From contig NZ_FNOE01000009.1 of NCBI RefSeq assembly GCF_900106555.1, forward strand, positions 1 through 64,000: DNA of 64,000 nucleotides. Reading direction: 5' to 3'. This document shows positions 49,383 to 58,947 of the stretch, piece after piece. The DNA is from Nitrosomonas oligotropha. Its GTDB lineage: Bacteria; Pseudomonadota; Gammaproteobacteria; Burkholderiales; Nitrosomonadaceae. A program made the position numbers and the translations under genes. The notes beneath the pieces were generated by a model. It was not told where the DNA came from. It did not search any database and was given only the letters and a program-made list of their open reading frames with translations. The first letter of the stretch is position 1. Each line of letters opens with the position of its first letter.

Positions 49383-50087
49383 TCATTTAAGTTTTTGCCC
49401 AAATAAAGCAATACTGTTTACCCAGCCTTGGTTTCCATTAAATGTAACTTGATACCAAATAGTATTGTTGACCATTTGACGTTTGATAATTGATATAGAC
49501 TGACCTTTAACGGCATAAACTATTTTTGATAAGTCGGAGGGAGTGTAGTGAGGCATGATTGGTGTTTTTTTGCTAAGTATATACTCTGAACCAACTTCTA
49601 ATGTGTTTGGATCTATGAAATCCATTGAGCTTTTAACACTTTTAAAAATATCCAAGGTTTCCATATTCCTGTCTGTATCGCTTCCTTGTCTTATATAGAT
49701 TTCTTTCGGATCGTAATCAGCTAGTGGTTTCCCATCGATTATGCTTTGAAATCTAAATTTTGACAGCTTGTTAATATTTATTAGCTTATATTGCTCGATA
49801 AATTTACTTGATTTGTAAGATGATGTGACAATGAAAACTCCATCACTAAATTTCCACTCTTTGTTGTCTTGTGAGTCTTCTTTATTTTCTACTACAAGTT
49901 TCCCATCCTCAAAAAACGTATGCCTCATGTACCGTTTTGCCACCGTATTTTTATGCACAGGATTTTTTACAACAGTTTTCCATTGACCAATAATGTCTTC
50001 TTTAGTGAACTCAGCCGCATATGTGCTGATTGTAGGGAACAGTGCGATTAAAAAAACAAATCTTCTGATGAATTTTAAATCGTTCAT
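49383..50087 (-). CDS. Exported SH3-domain protein in a possible integron cassette
   Basis: 234 residues. Signal peptide (residues 8-24, ending STYAAEF). The middle (DIIGQWKTVV, WKFSDGVFIV) is lipocalin/DUF-like; the last 70 residues form an SH3_3-like domain (VGSEYILSKKT, VYAVKGQSISIIKR, WYQVTFNGNQGWVNS). AGGAG lies five bases before ATG 50087. It is markedly AT-richer than neighbours and lies between two attC-like palindromes, as a cassette gene would. Family not identified further. Confidence 0.7.
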   Translation of the reverse strand: MNDLKFIRRFVFLIALFPTISTYAAEFTKEDIIGQWKTVVKNPVHKNTVAKRYMRHTFFEDGKLVVENKEDSQDNKEWKFSDGVFIVTSSYKSSKFIEQYKLININKLSKFRFQSIIDGKPLADYDPKEIYIRQGSDTDRNMETLDIFKSVKSSMDFIDPNTLEVGSEYILSKKTPIMPHYTPSDLSKIVYAVKGQSISIIKRQMVNNTIWYQVTFNGNQGWVNSIALFGQKLK

Positions 50088-50112
50088 GAACTCTCCTGAG
50101 TTATAACGTAGA

Positions 50113-50179
50113 GCTAACCAGCGCTGCGCGGCTTTATCGCGCAGCGACCGAAGGGAGCGAGTTTGAGCGCCGGGTTAGC
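50113..50179 (-). other. attC-like palindrome upstream of SH3 gene
   Basis: Arms GCTAACCAGCGCT (50113-50125) and AGCGCCGGGTTAGC (50166-50179) pair with one extra base, and CTGCGCG/CGCGCAG form an inner stem. Read on the minus strand it ends GGTTAGCT, then TTATAAC precedes the gene. The extra-helical base and nested stems are what attC bottom strands show. Confidence 0.55.
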
Positions 50180-50383
50180 CGTTTTAGATGTTGGAGTAAG
50201 CGGCATAAGCAACGCACCTGCTGACGGCCTACCAAATCAATTGCAGGCCAACTACCATAGAATAACTATTAAACAAATATAACAAATTCCAGTTACTTGT
50301 TTTGTCCGCTTTGGCGAGCCGTTTTAGGCTCGAACAAACGTCCGCAATGAGCCGAATTCAGCCGATCAATAATGACGCGTATC

Positions 50384-50473
50384 CATTTCCGGCTCAACTT
50401 CAACGCGTTGCTTTTTGGTTGCCAGAACGGCCCGGCAAGCCGGATACGTTGAGCGGATCGGGGTATTGTGTGA
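50384..50473 (-). pseudogene. 90-bp duplicated fragment of the DsbA-type gene
   Basis: Matches 56347-56436, inside the DsbA-family gene, with about 11 mismatches by eye and a 41-base stretch identical. It is in the same orientation and not part of any gene here. Flanking sequence on both sides does not match, so this is a stray copy. Confidence 0.8.
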
Positions 50474-50558
50474 TCCCCTTTGGATCGTAGCCGTGCAAAG
50501 GTCTCTACACATTCATCCTAGCCGGTCAATCTTAGCGCTGGCCATCTTGATGTGATCC

Positions 50559-51089
50559 TCAAGTGCGGCGATACACGGTCCGAACCGGTGGTTGAATCCT
50601 GTGCTCGCTTTCATTTGAGCAAGGAACACACAAACTAGTTGTTCCGCGGGGCGCAAAGGTCATCGGCGTCATATCGTAAGCCGGTGCAATTATTATAAGG
50701 GCGGCCCTGTTCGGAGACGAATGACAGATTGCCGCTGTGCATCTTGGAAATGATTTGAGGCTCGAAATTACTTTCACGGTCACGGGGAATCTCGATGGGC
50801 AATTCACCAAATTCACCTTCTGTATCTTACGACTTTTGCCATTTCTAGGATTGCCAGTGGGATTCGTTACAGTTTCGTGCTTATCGTGACCAAGATATTC
50901 GATCATTTCAGCTTGCAAGGCACGCTCAACCAGCGCTTTGTCAGTTACTTGAGTAAAGCCATACTCACCGATTAAATCTTCTGGCATATTGTAATCGGCC
51001 AACGGCCTAGCAATTAAGTCGGTCGGTAGGGGCCTGGAGGGGGTGGATTTCTTCTCCAAATATATAAGCAGTTTCCTGCTAAATGACAA
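50559..51089 (-). pseudogene. IS256-family transposase N-terminal remnant
   Basis: Residues 35-95 of the frame (PEDLIGEYGFTQ, KALVERALQAEMIEYLGHDK, GNPRNGKSRK) are IS256-type. After KI the frame is broken; the neighbouring frame continues EFGELPIEIPRDRESNFEPQ. The DDE domain is missing. The last part (50520-50660) reads LAQMKASTGFNHRFGPC in another frame and may belong to a different element. Confidence 0.75.
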
Positions 51090-51100
51090 TTAACACAAAA

Positions 51101-53755
51101 TTATTCACCTACCGATTTCTTGAGTGGAATAAAAGCAGTATTTTCAGCAAATAATTGATTAAGTTCATTGGCAGGAATCGGTTTTGAAAATAAATAGCCT
51201 TGTCCAAAATCACACTCTATACTTTTCAATAGCTCAAATTGATCCCATGTTTCTATACCCTCTGCAATGACTCTTAAATTAAGTTTATGAGCCATCACAA
51301 CCATTGCTTCGCATAAAGTTAAGTCATCCGAGTCAGAACTAAGGCTTTGCACAAAAGACTTGTCAATTTTGATGTAATCAATATCAAATTTCTTGAGGTA
51401 GGCTAAGGATGAGTACCCTGTTCCAAAATCATCAAGTGCAACTTGCATACCATTATCCCGAAGCTTCAATAAATAATCATATATGTTATTCGTTGCTTCC
51501 ATCATAGAACTCTCAGTGATTTCAACTACTATACTTTCCCCTGGCAGGCCAAGTTTTTTTAAGTGCTCGAACCACGAGTGGCATCTACTAGAATCTACTT
51601 TAAATTGAAAAGGGGATTTATTGATACTGATCTGAAAATTCGAATTGTAAGTTGCACGGCAGTATTTTACCTGCGTAGCCGCTTGGTGAAAAATCCAATC
51701 GCCAATTTCTACAATAAGACCTGTTTCCTCAGCAATTGGAATAAATTTGTCTGGATTAATTATCCCGCTTTTGGGATGTTGCCAGCGAACAAGAGCTTCT
51801 GCTTTTTGAATGTAACCAGTAGATAAATCTATGATTGGTTGATAATGAACTAGTAATTCTCCATTTTTCACGGCATGCCGCAAATCATTTGCGAGCCGCA
51901 TTCGTGTATTGGCAGTTTCTTGCATACTGTTTGTGAAGTAATGAAAGCAATTTCTTCCTTCACGTTTAGCAGTATGCATCGCATGATTAGCACACTTGAG
52001 CATGGTAGCTATATCAGTTGCATCCGTTGGAAAAAGTGCAATTCCTATACTGGCTGTAAGATAGGTTATTTCATTCTCTAAATGATAAGGGATTGCCAAC
52101 TGCTCTAAAATGGAATTAACGTAATAGCCCACAAGGCTAGTTCCGTCCAGATTACTAAGCATGAAGGCAAATTCATCGCTACCTAACCGCCCAAGCATTC
52201 CTTTTCCTTGTGAAAACGTAGCCAATCTCTGAGAAACTTCCTTAAGAAGCAAATCTCCATAATGATGACCAAGGGTATCGTTTATCTCTCGAAAGCGATC
52301 AATATTGATAAGAATCAACGCAAGTTGCTTATTCTCATACTGGCATTTCTTCAACTCCTCATTTAATCGTTCATATATCATTCGCCGATTTGGTAATCCA
52401 GTCAGCTGGTCATAGTTAGCTTGTCTCCAAATTAATTCTTCTTTTTTCTTCCTTTCTGAAATATCACTAAATAAGCCGACCCATCCCTGAATAGTCCCAT
52501 CCAGGTTATATAGAGTATTGATACTCAACACTTCCGTAAATAACTCGCCATTCTTGCGGCGATTTTGAATCTCACCTTGCCACTTGCCAGTCGCACCGAT
52601 CGACTGCCACATAGTCTGATAAAATTCTTTACTATGAAGACCCGCACTTAGAATCCTTGGGGTTTTTCCAATGACTTCCGCAGATTGATAACCAGTGACT
52701 TCAGTAAAAGCTGGATTGACACTGATAATGCATTTATTCGCATCTGTAACCATCATTGCTTCACTGCTTTTATGATAAACAAGTAATGCCAATCTCATTT
52801 CGTCTTGAGATTTTCTTAATTCATAAATTGTAAGCATAAGCATTAGACCAAGTACTGATACAACAAGATATGCGAGTTGCATATTGATTAATCCAGATTC
52901 TTGCAAATCTTTTCCAAAGAGACCAATTCCGATTGCCGCTCCGATCATGGCTTGCACAAATGTAATAGTGAGGACCAGCGTTATGCCATGACGACCAAAC
53001 CGGATAGCTCCCCATGTTGCACAAACTACGATCCAGTAACCTCGAGCGATAGAACCCAGTTCATGATAAAACAATTCGAGATGGACTATTTGTCCAATCA
53101 AAATGGTTAAGCCAATAAAAGCAAGAGCTTCAATCGCACGATAACCTTCAAACCATCCTTTAGGAAGTTTCTTCCAAATTAAAAAGAAGGGAGTAAATAT
53201 TGCTATCCCGAGCAAGTTTGCTATCCACCAGACTAATAAGCTGAAAGTTAGCACTGGAGAGCTCAATTCGTTAATTAATGATAGCCCTATGATACATAGC
53301 ATAGTGCCAATCGAGACCGACAAGATGGCCGATACGGCAAGCCATGAATAGTCACTAGAATTTTTAAGTTTTATGATACTTTCATAATTTATATTTTTAC
53401 ACTTAAAATTATGCCTAAGAAACCAAATAGCAATAAGAGGTTCAGCAGTATTACCAATGACAAAAACTAGATTTGATTCTATAGACTTGCCTGCTAAATA
53501 GTTGGCTAAAAAAACTCCTAGCGCAATACCGGGCCAAAATCTATGACCACCAACGAGCAGAGCTGCCAAAGCCAATCCACTTGGCGGCCAGACTGGAGAA
53601 AAATTTCCCTGGGCAGCGAAATTTTCTATTATTATTTTAGCTAGTAAGGCATATGTCAGCGCTAGCAACAACATAGAACCAATACTCACCCATCTATGCA
53701 TCGGAAATTTTTTTATGGCAAGAGGAAAAACTTGGAGTTTTCTTAACAGGAGCAT
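51101..53755 (-). CDS. MASE1-PAS-GGDEF-EAL membrane c-di-GMP protein
   Basis: 884 residues. N-terminal MASE1 sensor with about eight helices over residues 20-315 (NFSPVWPPSGLALAALLVGG is the signature), PAS at about 330-440 with NRRKNGELF, GGDEF domain with GSDEF in LGRLGSDEFAFML (first Gly kept, second replaced by Ser, a tolerated variant in some enzymes), and an EAL domain with KAEALVRWQHP, EITESSM, DDFGTGYSSL, KIDKSFV and VIAEGIE. The EAL half is expected to be active. No ribosome site is seen; the start is tentative. AT-richer than the two other GGDEF-EAL genes. Confidence 0.87.
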   Translation of the reverse strand: MLLLRKLQVFPLAIKKFPMHRWVSIGSMLLLALTYALLAKIIIENFAAQGNFSPVWPPSGLALAALLVGGHRFWPGIALGVFLANYLAGKSIESNLVFVIGNTAEPLIAIWFLRHNFKCKNINYESIIKLKNSSDYSWLAVSAILSVSIGTMLCIIGLSLINELSSPVLTFSLLVWWIANLLGIAIFTPFFLIWKKLPKGWFEGYRAIEALAFIGLTILIGQIVHLELFYHELGSIARGYWIVVCATWGAIRFGRHGITLVLTITFVQAMIGAAIGIGLFGKDLQESGLINMQLAYLVVSVLGLMLMLTIYELRKSQDEMRLALLVYHKSSEAMMVTDANKCIISVNPAFTEVTGYQSAEVIGKTPRILSAGLHSKEFYQTMWQSIGATGKWQGEIQNRRKNGELFTEVLSINTLYNLDGTIQGWVGLFSDISERKKKEELIWRQANYDQLTGLPNRRMIYERLNEELKKCQYENKQLALILINIDRFREINDTLGHHYGDLLLKEVSQRLATFSQGKGMLGRLGSDEFAFMLSNLDGTSLVGYYVNSILEQLAIPYHLENEITYLTASIGIALFPTDATDIATMLKCANHAMHTAKREGRNCFHYFTNSMQETANTRMRLANDLRHAVKNGELLVHYQPIIDLSTGYIQKAEALVRWQHPKSGIINPDKFIPIAEETGLIVEIGDWIFHQAATQVKYCRATYNSNFQISINKSPFQFKVDSSRCHSWFEHLKKLGLPGESIVVEITESSMMEATNNIYDYLLKLRDNGMQVALDDFGTGYSSLAYLKKFDIDYIKIDKSFVQSLSSDSDDLTLCEAMVVMAHKLNLRVIAEGIETWDQFELLKSIECDFGQGYLFSKPIPANELNQLFAENTAFIPLKKSVGE

Positions 53756-53863
53756 GATTTTATTTATTATTATTCTTTTTGGATTACAACTCTCTGAAAT
53801 TCTCGGATGGAAATATAACTTGAATTAATTAAAATGCATCAGGTTAGCGTCCTTCCAAAAAGG

Positions 53864-53996
53864 TTAAGTCGCTGATTAATTGCCCAGAAATATTTCAGAA
53901 ATAAAATGAGAATCAAATTAGAGATAAAAATCCAATTTTTCTTTCATTTTTCACTCTGCACACTCTTTATGTAGCAAATTAATCAGCGATCTCTTA
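53864..53996. repeat. MITE-like 130-bp inverted-repeat element
   Basis: CGCTGATTAATT (53870-53881) and its exact complement AATTAATCAGCG (53977-53988), extended by GC/GCA and TTAAG on the outer side. AT-rich centre without a reading frame, lying between the GGDEF-EAL gene and the chemoreceptor. Confidence 0.45.
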
Positions 53997-54027
53997 AGCA
54001 TTAAAATTTATTTTGATAGCTTCCAAA

Positions 54028-55767
54028 CTAAAATTCACTCCAATCCTCATTTCTTCCATTAGCAGTTTTTTTACATGCTGACTGATGCTGATTCCTTTTC
54101 ATATAGGTTAAACTATTTTTTTCTGAAGGGAGTGTCATAGCAGTAGATAACATTCGAGTTCGTGAATCTTTTCTCGTCACAGATTGTTGACCCACTTTGA
54201 AAATTGAAATTGCACCGGCCAAATCTTTTGCTTGGTGCTCTAATGATTCGGCCGATGCAGCCGCTTCTTCTACCAAAGCAGCATTCTGCTGTGTAACGTC
54301 ATCCATTTGAATCACTGCTTGATTAACCTGTTCAATGCCGGTGCTTTGTTCCCGAGAAGCTGCTGTAATTTCTGACATTATCTCCGCCACTTGTTTCACT
54401 GAGGCGACTATTTCATCCATAGTCTTCCCAGCTTCTTCTACAAGTTTGGCTCCATCCTGGACTTTTCCAACAGAATCTTCGATTAGTGTTTTTATTTCTC
54501 TTGCTGCTGCGGCGCTTCGTTGCGCCAGGTTTCGCACTTCCGTTGCCACTACAGCAAATCCTCGACCTTGCTCTCCTGCTCGAGCTGCTTCTACAGCCGC
54601 ATTGAGTGCAAGAATATTTGTTTGAAAAGCAATACCGTCAATTACGCTAATGATATTTGCGATTTTGTTTGAGCTATCGCTGATCGAGGACATGGTATTA
54701 ACAACTTCTTTCATCATTTGTCCCCCTTTTCCTGCGACTGCACTCGCACTGGTTGAGAGCCGATCTGCTTGTCTTGCATTATCAGCATTTTGCCTTACTG
54801 TGGAAGTTAATTCTTCCATGCTGGATGCGGTTTCCTCTAGCGAAGAAGCCTGTTCTTCTGTGCGTTGTGATAAATCAAGGTTACCGCTTGCTATTTCACT
54901 CGATGCTTGGCGCACTTCCTCAGCGCTATTGCGAACATCTAAAACCGTGGTCCTCAGATTAATACTCATCTGAACCAGCGCTTTGATCAACTTTCCGAAT
55001 TCATCCGAAAATTCATTTGTAAATTTGCTTCGCAGATCCCCTGATGCAAGTGTATTGGCTATCTCAATCGCTTTATTTAAGGGTTTGAGAGTATTCCGCC
55101 AAATCAGAAATCCAGACAAACACATTGACAGTATGCCTGCTAAAGCAGTTACTACAATAAAATTGCTTGACCAGCTTGCTCCGGATTCTTGGTGTAAGCT
55201 CCACCAGCCAGCTATTGCAGCACTGACCAACAACAATGTTGGCAGCGATAAAGAAAGCGCTATCCGTTTTCCAACAGTCATTTGAAATAAAGAAGCAACT
55301 TTTCCAACAAAATCAGTGCGAACAATATTTCCATTTTCTATCTTGATATTCTTAGCTTTTCCCTCAAGAATCTGACGGTATATCGGCTCTGCTTTATCGA
55401 TGAGCTCTCGAGATGGTTTGGTTCGTATCGACAGATAACCGACAATGGTTCCATTTTCGACTAGAGGAGTAGCATTACCCAGTACCCAGTAAAAATCGCC
55501 ATTTTTTCGGCGGTTTTTAACCAGACCTGTCCATGGTTTACCAGCCTGCAAAGTTTTCCACAAATCAGCAAATGCATCCGGTGGCATGTCAGGGTGCCTT
55601 ACAATGTTATGCGCTTTCCCGATTAACTCATCTTCAGAAAATCCACTCACTTCAATAAAGGTCGGATTTACATATGTTATTCTTCCTTTTGTATCAGTGG
55701 TCGATAAAATCAGCGTGTCATCGCCTATAGGATATTCTGTGTTTGAAACCGGTAGGTTTACTCTCAT
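54028..55767 (-). CDS. Aer-like PAS methyl-accepting chemoreceptor
   Basis: 579 residues. N-terminal PAS (residues 15-125: [47 protein letters not shown]), which binds FAD in Aer. Two membrane helices near 170-225, HAMP, then a cytoplasmic signalling domain with the MCP hairpin [20 protein letters not shown]. The C-terminal stretch after VGQQSV is short and basic. AAAGGA lies just before ATG 55767. It probably reports redox or oxygen to CheA. Confidence 0.9.
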   Translation of the reverse strand: MRVNLPVSNTEYPIGDDTLILSTTDTKGRITYVNPTFIEVSGFSEDELIGKAHNIVRHPDMPPDAFADLWKTLQAGKPWTGLVKNRRKNGDFYWVLGNATPLVENGTIVGYLSIRTKPSRELIDKAEPIYRQILEGKAKNIKIENGNIVRTDFVGKVASLFQMTVGKRIALSLSLPTLLLVSAAIAGWWSLHQESGASWSSNFIVVTALAGILSMCLSGFLIWRNTLKPLNKAIEIANTLASGDLRSKFTNEFSDEFGKLIKALVQMSINLRTTVLDVRNSAEEVRQASSEIASGNLDLSQRTEEQASSLEETASSMEELTSTVRQNADNARQADRLSTSASAVAGKGGQMMKEVVNTMSSISDSSNKIANIISVIDGIAFQTNILALNAAVEAARAGEQGRGFAVVATEVRNLAQRSAAAAREIKTLIEDSVGKVQDGAKLVEEAGKTMDEIVASVKQVAEIMSEITAASREQSTGIEQVNQAVIQMDDVTQQNAALVEEAAASAESLEHQAKDLAGAISIFKVGQQSVTRKDSRTRMLSTAMTLPSEKNSLTYMKRNQHQSACKKTANGRNEDWSEF

Positions 55768-55833
55768 ATTCCTTTACCCTTTATTTATAATGATTAGGGC
55801 TAATCTTACGTCATATTTATTTTATTAATTAGA

Positions 55834-55866
55834 AAGATAATTCTTATTATTAATGTCAATTATCTT
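55834..55866. repeat. 9-bp inverted repeat upstream of the chemoreceptor gene
   Basis: AAGATAATT at 55834-55842 and AATTATCTT at 55858-55866. It lies 67-99 bases upstream of the chemoreceptor ATG. AT-rich background makes chance possible. Confidence 0.3.
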
Positions 55867-55990
55867 ACAAAGATAGATAGCATACGGAAAAATTGATTTT
55901 GATCTAAATCAATATTCACACAAAGAGTCTCTTCACCCCAATCCGATTGGTGAACATTACGTTGGTGGAAATCACTGCGAAGAATCGATT

Positions 55991-56017
55991 CCATTCAATC
56001 AATGTCAGATTGAATGG
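55991..56017. terminator. 10-bp hairpin after the DsbA-type gene
   Basis: CCATTCAATC and GATTGAATGG, loop AATGTCA. On the minus strand it comes just after the DsbA-type gene stop. No T-run. Confidence 0.35.
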
Positions 56018-56041
56018 AGAACAATTTCTAAAACTGTATTA

Positions 56042-56680
56042 TCAGGTGTGAGGCACTTCAGATTCGATTGCTTTTATCTCATCCAGCATGGTTCGATAAT
56101 CCAAATAATCGACCGCAACCGGAAACACAGCATTGTTATGCACCAATCGCAAAGACGGATAGGAATAAACATCCATACTTCTTGCCTGCTGAATTTGCTG
56201 CTGTAATTCATTTTCTATCGCCAGACTTTTCAGGTCTTTGCTAAAGGTTTCCGCATCCAAACCAATCTCACGGGCGCATGCTTGCAAGGTTTCCGGCAGC
56301 GATGGATTCTTCGCTTGTTGATAATAGGCGGTTTGAATGGCGCGGATCATTTCTGGCTCAGCTTCAGTGCGTTGCTTTTTAGCCGCCAGAACGGCCCGGC
56401 AAGCCGGATACGTTGAGCGGATCGGTGTATTGCGTGACCAGAAGTCCCAATTGAAGCGGACGCCGGGAACGGTTTGCTCGATGCGTTGCCAGGCTTGTTG
56501 AACCATTTTCTGCGTCGCGGGCGGCATCGGTTCCGTGGTATCCGGCGCCAGACCGCCAACGAGGTAAACAATGTCCATATCGCGCGGCAATGCCTGCTGC
56601 AACGCAGCCCAGCTTTGGCTGAAGGCGTAGCACCAGCTGCACATGGGGTCATGAATGTAGAAAATTTGCGAAGTACGCAT
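56042..56680 (-). CDS. DsbA-family (FrnE-like) oxidoreductase
   Basis: 212 residues from ATG 56680; a TTG 14 codons earlier has no support. Thioredoxin-fold CSWC in IHDPMCSWCYAF at about residues 10-21, a helical insert and a cis-Pro segment YSYPSLRL near the end. No signal peptide, so cytosolic like FrnE. It probably acts in thiol redox reactions. A 90-base piece of this gene is duplicated at 50.4 kb. Confidence 0.85.
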   Translation of the reverse strand: MRTSQIFYIHDPMCSWCYAFSQSWAALQQALPRDMDIVYLVGGLAPDTTEPMPPATQKMVQQAWQRIEQTVPGVRFNWDFWSRNTPIRSTYPACRAVLAAKKQRTEAEPEMIRAIQTAYYQQAKNPSLPETLQACAREIGLDAETFSKDLKSLAIENELQQQIQQARSMDVYSYPSLRLVHNNAVFPVAVDYLDYRTMLDEIKAIESEVPHT

Positions 56681-56825
56681 TTGCAATGCATCCAAAATGA
56701 AGTCCCGCAATGTTATCGCCAAAGGTGCGAAAATCCTAGCGATTCGGAATCACACGTTACGTCAAAAAAGATGGACGCGATTGCGGTAAAATTCCCTTCT
56801 GCTTAACGTTGAATGGACACCTGTC

Positions 56826-57725
56826 ATGATGCTGCACACCTTACGCAAATCACTCGCACGAATCGCGCTGATCGCCTTGCTGTTGCTGTTGAGCGGTTGC
56901 AGCATGCTGAGACTTGGCTATGATAATGGGCCGCAAATGGTGTGGTGGTGGCTCGATGGTTATGTCGATTTCAGCCGGGAACAAGCGCCGCACGCCAAGC
57001 ACGCCATTCACCAATGGTTTGGCTGGCACCGCGCCAACCAGTTGCCGGAATACGCGGATTGGCTAGCCGCGATACGCAGCCGGGTCGACGGCCCGCTGAC
57101 ACCCGAGCAAGTCTGTAGCTGGTCCGATGAATTGCAAACGATCGTCGCGCCCGCTTTCGATCACGCCGCGCATCTCGGCACACCGGTGGCACTGCGTTTG
57201 GGTGAACCGCAGTGGCGGCATCTCGAAAAACGCTACGCCAAGAGTAACGAGGAGCTGCGCGAGGATTTCCTGCAACCCGATCCCGAAGACCGGCTGCGCG
57301 CAGCCATCAAACGGACGGTCAAACGCGTTGAGAATCTGTACGGTGATATTGATAAAACACAACGACGCTTAATCGTTGCCAGCCTTGAAGCTTCCCCTTT
57401 CAATCCGGAAGCATGGTTGACCGAACGCCAGCGGCGGCAACAAGAAACCCTGCGAACCCTGCGCCAGCTCGCCGCCGAATCCGCCGCACCCGAACTGGCC
57501 ACGGCCTCATTACGGAAACTGATTGCCCACACGCACCGTTCCGACGATCCGGACTATCGGGCATACCAATTGAAATTGGCCGAACACACCTGCGGCTTTA
57601 TCGCACGCATGCACAACAGCACCACGCCAGCACAACGTCAACATGCGCACGACAAACTCAAAGGCTGGGAAACTGATTTTCGTGCATTGATGATGGATAG
57701 CCGCATGCAGACTGCTTTGGAGTAG
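56826..57725 (+). CDS. DUF6279-family lipoprotein
   Basis: 299 residues. Signal peptide with lipobox LLSGC (Cys25). The mature part is helical and highly charged, with the family opening SMLRLGYDNGPQMVWWWLDGY. Such proteins are common in betaproteobacteria with no known role. Divergent from the DsbA-type gene. It is the last plus-strand gene before the minus-strand eCIS-like group. Confidence 0.82.
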   Translation: MMLHTLRKSLARIALIALLLLLSGCSMLRLGYDNGPQMVWWWLDGYVDFSREQAPHAKHAIHQWFGWHRANQLPEYADWLAAIRSRVDGPLTPEQVCSWSDELQTIVAPAFDHAAHLGTPVALRLGEPQWRHLEKRYAKSNEELREDFLQPDPEDRLRAAIKRTVKRVENLYGDIDKTQRRLIVASLEASPFNPEAWLTERQRRQQETLRTLRQLAAESAAPELATASLRKLIAHTHRSDDPDYRAYQLKLAEHTCGFIARMHNSTTPAQRQHAHDKLKGWETDFRALMMDSRMQTALE

Positions 57726-57804
57726 CTATGTGCGGCACGGTGGATAGTCCGAGGAATCCAGCGGGATCTAACGCCACAGCCCCGTCGGCTTATTCCTATT
57801 TAAG

Positions 57805-58512
57805 CTAAACAGCGCTTCCTAATGCCTTCGCACCCATCACATCCGCTTCGTGCTCTAAGCCACGATCATCATTGATGGGAACACCTTCCTTCATCTGCAT
57901 CGTCGGCTGCACGCGGCCTTGCGCCTGCTGCACCACATGCCAGGCTTCATGCGGCAAATGCTGCTCCTGCCCCGGTGCGACATAGATATCGGTTCCTTGC
58001 GCATAGGCAAGCGCGTTGAGTTGCGCTGGTTGCGATGAGTTGTAATGTACCCGGACGGAATCCATCGACATACCGGATAGGTTCTCTATGCCGGATTTAA
58101 GGTTATCCGGCAGGCCGGTGTTGTTCGCAGTATTGTTCGTTTGGGCGGAGGATTGCTCTTTCAATTGCGCGGGAGAATCCGTGGCTGCCTTTTTCTGTAA
58201 TTCTTCTTCCTCGATCCGTTGAATCGGTTCGGATTTCTTCTGCAGCGACTTGTCTTCCTCGACGCGCTGCACGGATTCACCGGAAAGCATTTTGCGTTGT
58301 GCCAGCATGCGCGAGCTATTGTGTATCAGCTGACTGATTTTTCTTTGCGCGATAGCTTGGGGAGAATTGACCATAGTAGTCATCAATTGCCGCTGATTTG
58401 CAGTCGATTCACGATTGTCCGCAAAAGCTTGCTGAACGGATGATATAATTGCCACGGCAGTAGGATTGCGCGTTTGTTGCCGCTCTGACTCAATCGATGA
58501 TAATCGTTTCAT
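57805..58512 (-). CDS. DUF4157 (eCIS core domain) protein
   Basis: 235 residues. A leader of about 75 residues (FADNRESTANQRQLMTTMVN, SPQAIAQRKISQLIHNSS), a low-complexity Gln/Lys/Glu linker, then DUF4157 at about 135-215: LPDNLKSGIENLSGMSMDSV, LNALAYAQGTDIYVAPG, and the metalloprotease-like HEAWHVVQQAQGRV with HExxH. DUF4157 is known to mark proteins linked with extracellular contractile injection systems and polymorphic toxins. No tail-fibre or sheath genes are in the window. Last gene of the cluster. Confidence 0.88.
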   Translation of the reverse strand: MKRLSSIESERQQTRNPTAVAIISSVQQAFADNRESTANQRQLMTTMVNSPQAIAQRKISQLIHNSSRMLAQRKMLSGESVQRVEEDKSLQKKSEPIQRIEEEELQKKAATDSPAQLKEQSSAQTNNTANNTGLPDNLKSGIENLSGMSMDSVRVHYNSSQPAQLNALAYAQGTDIYVAPGQEQHLPHEAWHVVQQAQGRVQPTMQMKEGVPINDDRGLEHEADVMGAKALGSAV

Positions 58513-58625
58513 ACTACCCTCCGTTTATCTTATGCCACTTTCAATCTTTGACTGACAGGTGAATACAATCTGGCTCGCTAGTTGAAGCCACTTGCTATAG
58601 ATCATCACTAAGTATTTTACTCGCA

Positions 58626-58871
58626 CTAAAGCTTTACAACAAAGCTATTGAACTCCAATTCACATTTGCTGCAATCAAATCCTGAATACCATACCATATT
58701 CCGATGCCATTTCCAGGCTCCGAGGTGCTTAGCAATCACTAGCCATTCAGCAATCGAGAGATGTTGTGCCTGTCTGCCATTGGATGCAAGTTTCACCACA
58801 CCACTTCTTTTAGTAGAGCCATAGTCCACCTGAGAAGGATCCGTTTCCAGATCCACTTTAATCCAGCACAT
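58626..58871 (-). CDS. Small protein, candidate immunity protein
   Basis: 81 residues from ATG 58871, chosen for GGAG six bases upstream; the GTG start 12 bases earlier overlaps that site. MCWIKVDLETDPSQVDYGST then LSIAEWLVIAKHLGAWKWHR, with a C-terminal CSKCELEFNSF. No family recognised. It lies 76 bases downstream of the nuclease-like gene, the usual place for an immunity gene. Confidence 0.5.
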   Translation of the reverse strand: MCWIKVDLETDPSQVDYGSTKRSGVVKLASNGRQAQHLSIAEWLVIAKHLGAWKWHRNMVWYSGFDCSKCELEFNSFVVKL

Positions 58872-58947
58872 GGATTGCTCCACGTGAAAATTATGGAATC
58901 GCCATGCAATGATCCAGCCCCCCTCCCCGTTTGTCCAACAGGCAGAT

